NCBI GenBank assembly: GCA_037176905.1
Contig: JBBBWG010009491.1
Span: forward strand, 1 to 22,857
Direction of reading: 5' to 3'
Length of the DNA: 22,857 nt
From: Azolla pinnata
Taxonomy: Eukaryota; Streptophyta; Polypodiopsida; Salviniales; Salviniaceae
Within the stretch, counting starts at the first letter, position 1; each line of letters opens with the position of its first letter. This document shows, in pieces, positions 1-9,740 of this stretch. Position numbers and translations under genes: made by a program. The notes below the pieces were generated by a model. That model did not search any database and was not told where the DNA came from. It saw only the letters and a list, made by a program, of their open reading frames with translations.

Positions 1-697
1 AGGGTTTAGGGTTTTGGGTTTTGGGTTTTGGGTTTTGGGTTTTGGGTTTTGGGTTTTGGGTTTTGGGTTTTGGGTTTAGGGTTTAGGGTTTGGGGTTCGG
101 GGTTTAGGGTTCCAAGTTCGGGGTTCGGGGTTTAGGGTTCCGGGGTCAGGGTTTAGGGTTCCGGGGTCAGGGTTTAGGGTTTAGTGCTTAGGGTCAGGCT
201 TCCAAGTTCGGGGTTCGGGGTCTAGCGTTCCGGGCTCAGGGTTTAGGGTTTAGTGTTTAGGGTTTAAGGTTCAGTGTACCGGGTTCCGGGCTCAGGGCTC
301 GGGATTTTGGATTTACGGTTCAAGGTTTATAGGCTTTAGGGTTCGGGGTTTAAGGTTCGGGGTCTTGGGTTTAGAGTCAAGGGCTCTGGGTTTTATTAGG
401 GTTTAGAGTTCATGGCTCTAGGTTTATCAAGGTTTAGGGTTCAGGGCTCTCAGTTTATTAGCGTTTATAGGGTTTAGGGCTCTGTGTTTAGGGTTTAGGG
501 TTCAAGGTTCAAGGGCTAGGGTCTAAGGTGTAAGGTTTGTGAACGGTTTAGGGTTTGGGGTTAAAGGCTGAGGGTTCCGGGTTTAGGGTTTAATTAGGGT
601 TTAATTAGGGTTTGAGGGTTTAGGGTTTAGGGTTCCTTCCCACGGACCTACGACTCTGATGCTGTAGGGTTTAGGGTTTAGGGTTTAGGGTTTTAGG
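1..697 (+). repeat. Degenerate telomere-like repeat array (TTTAGGG / TTTTGGG / TTCGGGG variants)
   Basis: The array opens with one TTTAGGG, then nine perfect TTTTGGG heptamers (12-74), then an increasingly degenerate mix of TTTAGGG, TTCGGGG, TTCCGGG and longer spacers. Cleaner TTTAGGG runs return at 615-634 and 667-697. The G-rich strand is the + strand, the reverse of what a left chromosome end should show (C-rich 5' end), so this reads as interstitial or subtelomeric material rather than a true terminus. TTTAGGG is the usual plant telomere unit. Confidence 0.93.
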
Positions 698-2100
698 GCG
701 CCTTGCCATGGACCTACGACTTTGGTCGTGGACATGATTCCCAGCTCGCATCGGTGCAAGATTCGGTTCCTGTGCTTCTACTCTTTTTTTGCCTTTCCTT
801 CTTATGGCGTTTCGAGCCACGAACGGCATCCCGTCTCGTGAATCCTCGATCGATCTTCGCCTAATTCTCCAAGATTTTTTGCTACCGATGCTAATAGATT
901 CTTCTTTTGATCTCGGCTTCTCCGGGAAATGGTTTCTACTTGCGATTATTTCTTTGTGCTGCACAGTTTTGGGAACGTTCCAGAAGTTGCCAGACTTGTC
1001 AACGAAAACCTTGAATTCTTCAAAATGCTTTGGAACATTACGAAACACTAAATGAGGACCTATGTAGAAAATGGGCGTTCGTCGAGTATATCAAGATTAA
1101 TTCAGTTTAACGGCATGGGAAATTGTGTTATGAAGAAAGGGGAAATTTACCTTATTAAGTTACATTTTAACGCATACTAAAATCAAACGTTTTAAATCGA
1201 TGTCGATTCCCATCGTTGACTAAAAATTTAGCATCCAATTTGTTTTGTTAGTGGAAGCTTAATTGAGTCTATTCCTAATCGCTTCCCACTAAGTTGATTT
1301 TATTCCTTCGCGTGCTATTGCTATTTGATGCTTTGCTTCCTATTAACAGATTCTATCATTCTCTAACTAATCACATCCGATAAATGTCTTCTCATGTTCA
1401 TTGATTGGTAATCCTCCTCCTGCTCATTGTTAATCGCTCCTTACTTCCTATTGTTGTTTCCTAATTGATTCTCTCGCTATAGTTCTTAGGTCTAATCAAT
1501 GCTAATCAATTCGTTATGAATGAATTAATTGAGAGTTAATTCCTTAAGCTACGTGTTAAATGTAATTTATCATTTTGTTAGGTGTTTTTCGTAGTTCTCC
1601 ATGTCAGAAGAGAATGAAGAAATAAATTGAACTTTGTAATATCATAAGAAAAGCAAATTAACAGAGCAATTATATGTTCTCGGTCATGGCCTTGTTTTTA
1701 GCCCTCATTGCTATCTACATATGACCATAAAGAGGCTTTGCAGAGTGAGATCATCACGAAGACGGACGACTTAATCACGTGAATTAATATGAATAAAAAA
1801 GACAAAATCATGAGTAAGAGCGATTAATTATAAGCAGCCACAATGACTTTTTCCTTCTCCGCGAGTATACCGATAACATTCATTTGAAAATCTCTTGTCT
1901 ATTTCTTATACATTTTGCGGATATAGAAAATACTTTTATTAACTTGTAGTATGCTTGAAAACTTATTTATTTTTGTTTATATTTTCTATTTTCTAAAAAC
2001 AAAAACAAAAAAGAAAGACAATAGATGGCCCTGATCATTCGGGAATCCCCAAAGGGACTTGAGAACCGTCCATCTCTGCAATCCCCTCGCCATGTGTCGA
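698..2100. other. Gene-poor AT-rich intergenic stretch
   Basis: After the telomere-like array the sequence becomes AT-rich. Open frames at 671-1048 (-) and 789-1055 (+) overlap each other and give no recognisable protein. From 1056 to 1990 stops are frequent in all frames. I see no RNA gene or intact transposon; it may be old decayed repeat. Confidence 0.6.
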
Positions 2101-2130
2101 GAGCGATGAAGTCGTCTCAGAACATTATTA

Positions 2131-2385
2131 TTGGCACATGATTCAAAAACACAGTCGTTGTGCAGATTGGTCAAGACAGTAGGGCGTTTCCGTGCATACG
2201 ATCAACACGTTGTCGAATCTCGATGCACTATCGTCGAGATGGAGGAACGGAAGAAATGGATGGAAGAAGACAAAGTCGACAAACAGTTCCTGCAGTCTGA
2301 GTTGAAACGAACAGAAGCAGTAGGAACCCCACAACTCCATCTCTCCGTCTCTGCCTCTGTCTCTCTAGGACATCGTTGTGATTAG
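2131..2385 (+). other. Unrecognised open segment, 84 codons
   Basis: An open frame begins at a non-ATG codon. Its middle part (about 2230-2320) is rich in Glu, Lys, Arg and Asp and looks helical, but I do not recognise a family, and the end runs into a CTCTGTCT-rich low-complexity stretch. There is no clear promoter, and a partner exon is not evident. It could be a decayed exon, a transposon fragment or chance. Confidence 0.15.
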
Positions 2386-2573
2386 CCCCCTCTAGGCTAT
2401 TTGTAATAGTGTGGATAACTTAGATACGCATCTCATTACAGTCTCCTGGGCCAGATGGGGGAGCCAGTTGGCACCAGCTGGCCTTTCAGAACTGGCGTTT
2501 TTTTCTTTCCGATCCGTATCACGCACAGATGCACAAGAACTATCATTGCATTCCATGAGGATGAGGATCCACA

Positions 2574-2645
2574 TGCATGCATGTATGTATGTATGCATGT
2601 ATGTTTGTGTGCTTGTGTGTATGTATGTATGTGTGCATGTATGTA
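2574..2645. repeat. ATGT/ATGC microsatellite
   Basis: Imperfect tandem ATGT and ATGC tetranucleotides. More scattered ATGC/ATAC runs follow at 2703-2725, 2800-2825 and 2970-2990. The open frames read across this region on both strands are low-complexity artefacts. Confidence 0.9.
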
Positions 2646-2958
2646 TAGCTGGCCACGACAGCCATGCAACATGAGTCGCGAGGCATTCGATACCCATAAT
2701 CCACACATACATACATCCATGCATGCTTCTAACATGCATCGACATCATGCAGAAAGCTGATGATGCATGCCACATCTACCAAGATGATGATATGGATGGT
2801 GACACATGCATACATACATACATGGTTGAAAAATGTACTATATGTATGGCTTTCTGTGCTTCTAAAGGCTATGTATGTATAATGTTGCTGTGGCCTTGCT
2901 TTTACCCCATTTGGTGAGACAAAAATGCATAGGAATCCCAATTATTACACTGTCAAAA

Positions 2959-3044
2959 AAACAAGGACATGCATCCATGCATGCATGTCTGGTTGATGTC
3001 GATGTCGATGTCAGTGTCAATGTCGATGTTGACATGCCTTGTTT
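2959..3044. repeat. Inverted repeat flanking a GATGTC hexanucleotide repeat
   Basis: The left arm AAACAAGGACATG (2959-2971) is nearly the reverse complement of the right arm CATGCCTTGTTT (3033-3044). Between them lie ATGC repeats and imperfect GATGTC/AATGTC hexamers (2994-3030). The arms could form an imperfect hairpin. This could be a remnant of a small inverted-repeat element; no target-site duplication was identified. Confidence 0.6.
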
Positions 3045-3143
3045 CGAGGCGTGATGTGGCCGTTAATCAAGCCGATCCCAAGGAGATACGTGACCGATTT
3101 CAGAAATAAGACATATTGACCATATTAGTATCCAGGGAACTGA

Positions 3144-3389
3144 TCGCATGGGACAACAGATTCCAGGGGGAACGAAGCCCTGTTTGGAATCGATCCCCAG
3201 GTTTTCAAGCTGAATCTGGAACGGTCGGATCAGAGGAGAATTGAGATTGTGCAGCTTGATGGAAGCCTGGAATCTCTACCGCATCCCGAGGGCAGTGGCC
3301 GAGGGTCTCGATCGCCGCATGCCAGGAATCTTGGACAACTCGATGAGGTGTCAAGTCAAGATTCTGGTCGTAGACGATTGGGAGCCTAG
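3144..3389 (+). other. Unrecognised open segment, possible gene or transposon fragment
   Basis: Between an in-frame TGA (3141-3143) and TAG (3387-3389), 81 codons are open with no ATG. The conceptual peptide is not low-complexity and contains FGIDPQVFKLNLERS and a Ser/Gly/Arg-rich tail. This part is more GC-rich than the AT-rich DNA downstream. I do not recognise a family. It lies just upstream of an interstitial telomeric repeat and a copy of the quinone reductase leader, so it may have been moved here together with them. Confidence 0.2.
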
Positions 3390-3425
3390 CAAACAAGCTT
3401 CTTCCAGACAGAGCTTCGTTGCTTC

Positions 3426-3450
3426 GTTAGGTTTAGGGTTTAGGGTTTGG
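3426..3450 (+). repeat. Short interstitial telomeric repeat (TTTAGGG)
   Basis: About three TTTAGGG-type units with the G-rich strand on +, isolated in otherwise non-telomeric DNA and about 20 bp upstream of a duplicated segment (3469-3512). Confidence 0.85.
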
Positions 3451-3468
3451 ACTCCCCTCTTCTACATT

Positions 3469-3512
3469 GGTGGGCACCTTTCTTTAGAGAGTGTTTGCAG
3501 AGAAATGCTTTC
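3469..3512 (+). repeat. Dispersed copy of the quinone reductase leader (second copy 5376-5429)
   Basis: Both copies share GTGGGCAC, a pyrimidine-rich gap, AGAGAGTGT and then TTTGCAGAGAAATGCTTTC in the same order and orientation. The 5376-5429 copy has about 10 extra bases in the middle. The shared ATG of the 5376-5429 copy starts the upstream ORF of the reductase gene. Confidence 0.75.
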
Positions 3513-3961
3513 ACAAAGCTAATTAAATAATAAATTATCCTATTAGTTCCAAATATATCACAGGCCCAAGTACTTTAGATAATCGAGCACAACCTTTTAC
3601 GCTCAGGTTAGTAAAACTCTATTATCTTAAATGAAAACCCATTGAGAAGGTGATAAACTATCTCTATTTAATGACCCTCACCATAATTGTGATATGACCA
3701 TCAATATACCTTTAGCAGCATTGCAAGATATAAACTTGTGCTTAAAATTTTTATTAATCGTCGTATAGAATACACATATATCATTGGAAATGTGTTGTTA
3801 TTTTAAAGTCATAGTTAAAAGTAACCTAATAACCATAATACGCCAAAGAAACACCTTTGCATGAAAAGTAAAATTAGACTTCCGTTTAGTATCTAAAATT
3901 TTAAAACATTGTTCACCTCTACGGGTAACGTTTTATATATTTAAAACCTTGTCATGTACTA

Positions 3962-4180
3962 AAGCTCTATCTTCACCTAGCTTATGATAAACATCATTAG
4001 TGTTCACTTTAAATAGTGATTTCTTCTTATACCCAAGCTCTATTTTCAATTAGCTTATGATAAACATAATTAGTGCTCACTTTAAATAGTGATTTCTTGT
4101 TATACCTAAGCTCCATCTTCAATTAACTTCTGATAAACATCATTAGTGTTTATTGCAAATAGTGATTTATTGTTATAAAA
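3962..4180. repeat. 73-bp tandem repeat, three copies
   Basis: Units begin near 3962, 4035 and 4108, each with AAGCTC(T/C)AT, GATAAACAT, ATTAGTG and AAATAGTGATTT in the same order. The third copy is more diverged. The array is AT-rich with no coding signal. Confidence 0.88.
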
Positions 4181-4800
4181 AAGTTCATCATTCCAAGGTT
4201 CCTTCACCATCAAATCGATGATGATAAAATAGGCAATTCTAATATTGATTGTCAAATCTAACCATATTTAGGAGGGATATAAAATCTACTTCTTACAGTT
4301 CGAAAAACATAATGTGCCTCTGTGACTCTAAAATACCATCCTTCACGATTAACAAACTAAGCTTTGCCATTCAATTGAACTTTGACTTTAAGCTATATTT
4401 TTCATCCCAGTGTAATAATCTTGAAGATTCTATTACCTTTGCTAGCTAAGAGTTAAAATCTTTTTATATATCCTGGTGGTTTCCAACTAAACAACTTCAA
4501 GCTTTTTTGTCAAGAGACTAGTAAATGTTGAACAATAGTAGTTTCTAAACATTTAAATGATAATTGAGTGCTATTCATAATATGCCACCATGAAGTTGCA
4601 ATTTTTGTCTTACCATGTTGTATCCCCACCTTCTCCAAAAAATAACAAATGATCTTTACTTACGGTCGAAAACTTGAACACATATCTTTCAAGAGGCTAA
4701 ACTTTCGAGCATCCATATGATCTTCTAAATTTAGGAAACCCGCTCCTCATAAATGTTGCGAGGTACATATATAAAGCCATGAAACCCAATTGATACCAAA
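4181..4800 (-). mobile_element. Possible decayed LINE-like retroelement fragment
   Basis: Read on the minus strand around 4400-4500, a broken frame contains WKPPGYIK and, after a gap, ASKGN. This spacing recalls the RNase H region of plant non-LTR retroelements, where WKPP...K.N.DGASKGNPG is typical. Stops and frameshifts interrupt every frame, and no catalytic residues are confirmed. No terminal repeats or poly(A) tail are visible. The call rests on one motif read by eye and may be wrong. Confidence 0.25.
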
Positions 4801-4970
4801 TTTAGACTCTTTCTTCTGTAATGTATAAATACCTAAGAGCACAAGCCAACCGATCAGGTGATTTCTTCGTCCAAGGTAAAAACAAAAGCAAAAAATATGA
4901 AATCATCGGAATCACAACAACTCGCACAACTTTGAGACGAGTAGCAAATGCCGAACCTTCTGAGGCGTCC

Positions 4971-4990
4971 GATATATATATATATATATT
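4971..4990. repeat. Short TA dinucleotide repeat
   Basis: A run of TA units in DNA upstream of the quinone reductase gene. It is too far from the start codon (about 600 bp) to be assigned as a TATA box. Confidence 0.6.
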
Positions 4991-5130
4991 CAATCTGATA
5001 CGGTCCTAAAGAATCCGACTTTGATATATCAGGGAAATATCCACACCACTCGGGTACACCCAAATGCCGACAAACCTTCATTTCATTGAAGATTCCTACC
5101 ACTCCTAACCAAGATTACTAACCTGAGATA

Positions 5131-5367
5131 CTCTTCCTCTTCTTCTTCTTCTTCTTATTTCCTATTCTTCTTCCTTCTTCCTTCTTCTTCTTCTTCTTCT
5201 TATTCTTTCCTAATGTTCTTCCTTCTTCCTTCTTCTTCTTCTTCTTCCTTCTTCTTCTTTCCTATTCTTCTTACTTCTTCTTCTTCTTCTTCTTTCCTAT
5301 TCTTCTTACTTCTTCTTCTTCTTCTTCTTTCCTATTCTTCTTCTTCCTTCTTCTTCCTTCTTCTTCA
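5131..5367 (+). repeat. CTT/TTC polypyrimidine tract upstream of the quinone reductase gene
   Basis: Almost pure pyrimidine on +, made of CTT runs separated by TTTCCTATTC and TTACTT. It ends about 230 bp before the start codon. CT-rich tracts are common in plant core promoters and leaders, so it may lie in the promoter or 5' UTR. The Lys/Glu-rich open frames on the minus strand here are artefacts. Confidence 0.9.
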
Positions 5368-5421
5368 TTTCCACTCGTGGGCACTTTCCCCCACAGAGAG
5401 TGTGAGTGTTTTTGCAGAGAA

Positions 5422-5446
5422 ATGCTTTCCTTTCTGAGCTGTCTCC

Positions 5447-5479
<33 letters not shown>

Positions 5480-5598
5480 CGAGCACAGACGGGAACAGCC
5501 CCAAAGGAGCCGAACCCATCTCCCCCTTCCTGCTCCGCGTCCGCCCAAATCGTTCCTTCCCTCCCCGCTGCCTCCTGCAATCGCCTCCATCGCTCTGA
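5422..5598 (+). CDS. Upstream ORF (58 codons) in the quinone reductase leader
   Basis: The ATG at 5422 opens 58 codons and stops at TGA (5596-5598), three bases before the main ATG and in the same reading frame. Near its start it encodes a Gly-Ala repeat from five GGAGCA hexamers (5452-5481). If the transcript starts upstream of 5422 it would reduce or gate translation of the main ORF. Whether it is transcribed is unknown, and the TTTTTGCAG just before it could instead act as a 3' splice site. Confidence 0.4.
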
Positions 5599-5601
5599 TC
5601 C

Positions 5602-8246
5602 ATGGGCAAGGGCAGAGGTTGCGTCCCCAGCAAACCTGGCAAGAAGACCTCCGCTCCTCCTCCTTCCGCGCTTCGAATCTCCGACCCTGGAAAGCCTCAG
5701 GTTATTGCCACGGATGAGGTCGGGGACGACGAGGGTGGAGCTCCTCAGCCCGCCCTCTCCTCGTCTTCCTCTTCCGCGAAACCTCCCGCTTCCACTCATT
5801 CGGGAGATGTGGCTCCCGTTTCTGCTCCTGCTCGTGATCTTGCTCCTGGATCTTCCTCTTCCTCCTCAAATCTGAAGATCTATATCATGTAAGTGATTCG
5901 GTTAATTTCATCCCGCTCTCTCTCTCTCCCCCATATCTATGTCATCATGTCAGTGCCCTTGCCCATTTCCATGTGTCTGTGTGATCCCTGTAATAATCAA
6001 TCTGACCATGGTTGCAAATTTGTACATAAAGAATTGTGCAAGTCCCTGTAACATAGACCATCTGCATTTTGCATGACAATCAGTATCAGTATCAGTATCA
6101 TGATCATCATTATCACAAATTTCTGATGTCTGGTCCTGTGTCCTTGCCCATTTCATGCCCATTTCTACTTGGCCATGATCAGAACCATCATTATCATCAT
6201 GTGTAGTGCCCTTTTGCCTTAAATTGATGGTATGTCCATTTCATCAAAGATCAAGATGACCTTGATCATGACAGAGGGGGCGTGTCAATGCTCAGAAACA
6301 TCAAAATCACCAAATTTGCATGACCATCATGACAAGTTTCTGATATCCAAGTTCGCCATGAGCATTACCAGTGACTTAGAAGAGATTACGAAGAAAGCTA
6401 CATTTTATGTTGGGAAACACTCCAAAAATTGTGTTGCTAGTGCGTGATTTATTTTGAACATATTTAGTATATAGGCCTCAGAATTTTAAGATGATTATGA
6501 GGCAAAAAGCCCTCATAATGTGTCATCATCTTCATGCAATGTCCATCATGGCATGAGCGTTTCCATGAATGTAGTATCACCATTGTCTACTCTATTATTA
6601 TCATAATGGAAAATCGTGTGCATTTAGATGAGCGTTCATTTAATTAATGTCTGTTTCCAAATTTATTTCGGGCGCTTAGGCTTTTTGGCCTTTTTGGACC
6701 CTCTAGATGGGCAACTATCTCAAAGTTTTTTGGTCAAAACCAGCTGTAGGGAATTTGCTTCCTCAAGTGATCCTTCAAACAATCTCTCTTAAATTGTCTC
6801 CAGCTCAGGGACATTCCACTTCAGACTTACATTTTACTTTTTCCGTTGATTGCTTCTAAGAAGTTCAATTGATATTATATTTTGGTGGCACTTCAAATTA
6901 TTGCATTGTGGTTTGCCAACAGCAGTATAAGTATTAGTAATGAAAAAAGAAATCTGGTTTCATGTATAGCTTCCTTGTAAACTGTATGTGGTGTGGTTTT
7001 GCAACTGTGCAGATATTACTCCATGTATGGTCATGTCGAAGCGTTGGCAAGGAGAATTAAAGGAGGAGTAAATAGTGTCCAAGGAGTGGAGGGACACCTC
7101 TTCAGGGTCCCTGAGACTTTTTCTGCAAGCGAACTGAAAAGAATGGAGGCACCTCCGACCAGTAGGAACATCCCTGAGATTTCAGCAAAGGAACTTCCAG
7201 CTGCAGATGCCTTCATCTTCGGCTTCCCTACTCGTTTTGGAGGGATGGCAGCACAAATGAAGGCTTTCTTCGATTCGACAGGATCACTGTGGCGCACGCA
7301 AAAGCTTGCTGGCAAACCTGCTGGTTTGTTTGTAAGCACTGGCACTCAAGGTGGAGGTCAGGAAACGACGGCGTAAGTGGGTTATTTGGCTACTTAGCTT
7401 GTATAATAAAGCCGAAGGTTTTATCATGGCCGTGGCCTTGGGCACACGGTATTCATGTCTAGCCATCACATCACGTACAAGTTACCAATTTCTGTGCCCA
7501 TGCCCATATCCCATTATACAATTGGCTTTGAGCCTAAGGATAGAATCATGGATAGAATCTCTTAGAGTTTGTCTAGCATTACTATAATAAAATCACAATC
7601 ACATCAAAGTTTGGGTTTCAGACTTGTGTTTGCATCCCATGATTATATGCTTTCAAACGACATCAATCTAGTGATTGCGAACATTATACAATTGGCGTAG
7701 AGCCTGAGGAGATAGAATCATGGATAGAATCTCTTAGAGTTTGTCTAGCATTACTAAAATAAAATCACAATCACATCAAAGTTTGGGTTTCAGACTCGTG
7801 TTTGCATCCCATGATTATATGCTTTCAAACGACCTCAATTTAGTGATCGCAAACATGAGATTAAAGCTGATCATCCTGCCATCACACAATTGCCCACATT
7901 GCATGATCATGAGCATGAGAGCATTGTGAAGTTAGTTTCACCATCATGATCGAGATGTCTTTGTTCTTTCTAATGCTAATTCTTTCTATGCGGGGTCATG
8001 AAAAAATGTGCTAGGTGGAGTGCGATAACACAGCTTGTGCACCATGGAATGTTGTATGTGCCAGTGGGGTACACGTTCGGGGCCGGAATGTTTGGGCTGG
8101 ATGAACTTCGTGGTGGCTCACCATATGGAGCTGGAACCTATGCGGGTGATGGCACAAAACCTCCTTCAGAACTCGAGCTCGCCTTCGCCGAGCACCAAGG
8201 CAGGTATACTGCTGGCATAGTACACAGACTTCTCTCTGGTGGTTGA
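5602..8246 (+). CDS. Flavodoxin-like NAD(P)H:quinone reductase (WrbA/FQR family, At4g36750 type)
   Basis: Three exons: 5602-5888, 7013-7372 and 8015-8246, joined by GT-AG introns with frames that fit exactly, giving 292 aa. The flavodoxin-fold domain runs from about residue 92 to the end. Visible family motifs are YYSMYGHVE (FMN phosphate loop), FPTRFGGMAAQMKAFFDSTG, STGTQGGGQETTAWSAITQL, HHGMLYVPVGYTFGAGMF and GGSPYGAGTYAGDG. The family makes two-electron reductions of quinones with FMN and NAD(P)H and protects against oxidative stress. The N-terminal 90 residues are a low-complexity Ser/Pro/Ala extension starting MGKGRGCVPSKPGKK, like the MGKGGGCVPSKK start I recall for Arabidopsis At4g36750, which supports the chosen ATG (GATCCATGG). 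Gly2 and Cys7 make lipid anchoring at the plasma membrane conceivable (inference). The usual family length is about 200-275 aa, longer in this subgroup. Confidence 0.94.
5889..7012 (+). other. Intron 1 of the quinone reductase gene
   Basis: It starts GTAAGT and ends GTGCAG. It holds a short ATCAGT/ATCATG microsatellite-like stretch near 6080-6115 and otherwise AT-rich sequence without a gene. Confidence 0.85.
7513..7854. repeat. 170-bp tandem duplication in intron 2 of the quinone reductase gene
   Basis: Copies at 7513-7682 and 7683-7854 both start ATTATACAATTGGC and share ATAGAATCATGG, GTTTGTCTAGCATTAC and CATGATTATATGC. They differ at few positions, so the duplication looks fairly recent. 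It lies wholly inside intron 2 (7373-8014) and does not touch the splice sites. Confidence 0.93.
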
Positions 8247-9731
8247 TTTTCTTATAATTCTATTGGGGGAAGAAAACAAGCACAAAAACAAGGATACATA
8301 GAAAAGAAACAGTGTTTTTGTGTTGTATTACTGCAGCATCTTGTGAATAAGCACCTTATTAAGCAAGCGCTTGACCTTGTTTCAATGTATACTAGTTATT
8401 TATCCCTTGTGGAACAGAAAAATCATTTTACCTTCCTTGACATCGGGGACATTCTTTTGGATTTTTCGACTCAGAATAGCATCATCGGTTATAATGTAAT
8501 CCCTTTTCTTGACGAACTGCCTCATTCCATTTTGATTTTTTTTCCTGCTGCAATACATTCAATTGTTTGTTGGGCAAATTGGAGAAGCCATGAATGTGGA
8601 CATCCTAGGTAGAAAATCATGCTTCGACAAAGTACCAAGGTTGATAATAATCTGAACTGGGTCGAGGTTGAACGATTTGATGATCATATTTTTCTACTGT
8701 CTTTTAATTTGTGTGCTTGAAACTTGAGGGATTGACTGTTCTCATTGTGTTATGAAGCTTCTTGGGAAGGATCATGAATAGTATAATCACATCAATTAGG
8801 CATTTGGGTGGGTTAGTGCTGACTAAGCCGGTTGTTGTCGTCAATATATGCTCAACCTGAAATGGCAAAAACACTCCACATACCTAACCATGCGAAACCA
8901 TGCGAAACCATGCTAAACCATACTCCTAATTCCATTGTTATCGACTTAATCATGCTTAATCAAGCTACATATTCAAAACACGCTTGGAGAAGAAGAGCTT
9001 GTCTGTCCTCCATTGGTTGAGATTGTGAGCCTATGCATGGCAAGTACTCTCAAACTAGTCCTCCAAAGCAGAACTGCTGTAGTCGCTATATTAACTCGAT
9101 TCCATGTCAATTAATTGATCCCAATCACTAATGACGTGAATCGCACGAAATTGTGGATTAGTCAGCTGAAAACTTTGATCATTCCTACAATAACAAGAAT
9201 CAATACGCGCAACACAAGCTCTAATGCCAACATCGGTATAAGGCTCTAGCAATTAGTGGATCTATCGCATTTGAATCAGTAACATCAACAATGAATCCTC
9301 ATCTCTTAATTCAAACATCAAGTGCCCTAATTATTCTACCACTTACTTCACCATGCCTCAACACAACACCACTCAAGGCACAATCGGTGCATACTTAGGG
9401 CAAGATTGGCACAAGTCGCAAGGAGGTAATTAGCATGTATATTCAGGGCACAATCAGCGGGTATTTCGGCCACGATCGACATGCAGATTCTACGCACAAT
9501 TGACATGTATTTTGGGGCACAAATCAATCATGTTTGACATGTTCTTTGATCAAGAGTAGAAGGAAAACAGTAATTTTTGTCAAGAAGCATTTAAGAAGCA
9601 TTTGGGTCTCCGGTTTTCTTCCTTCTTTGCAAGCAAGCCATAGCCATTGATTGGCAAGGGCACAGCTCTTGCGGATATACTCCAAGAGCCACAGGGCATC
9701 ACCCTGAAGATCAATTGAAAGAGGATAAAGC
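8247..9731. other. Intergenic region between the reductase and PPR-CBS genes
   Basis: This holds the reductase 3' flank, then AT-rich DNA and, close to 9740, the presumed promoter and leader of the PPR-CBS gene. An AACCATGCG nonamer is repeated near 8886-8920. A weak array of GCACAATNG...CATGTATTT units lies at about 9370-9530. Open frames at 8343-8612, 8832-9020 and 9524-9996 have no recognisable product. I cannot place a TATA box with confidence. Confidence 0.55.
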
Positions 9732-9740
9732 ATGCAGTAA
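9732..9740 (+). promoter_or_regulatory. Minimal upstream ORF overlapping the PPR-CBS start (TAATG)
   Basis: ATG CAG TAA lies directly before the main ATG, and the last A of the stop codon is the first A of the main start. Such a two-codon upstream ORF could work by termination-reinitiation or by leaky scanning. Its role depends on the unknown transcription start. Confidence 0.4.

Noticed and set aside
1-74. True chromosome end
   Set aside because: Strand orientation is wrong for a left terminus, and the array is mostly degenerate variants.
3962-4180. CRISPR-like spaced repeats
   Set aside because: The 73-bp units are continuous tandem copies without unique spacers, in a plant nuclear context.
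5213-5799. Lys/Glu-rich minus-strand frames and a Phe/Ser/Leu-rich plus-strand frame
   Set aside because: They derive from the CTT polypyrimidine tract and the GGAGCA hexamer repeat, or run antisense to the reductase first exon.
7031-7345. Minus-strand ORF of 104 codons
   Set aside because: It is antisense to exon 2 of the quinone reductase gene.
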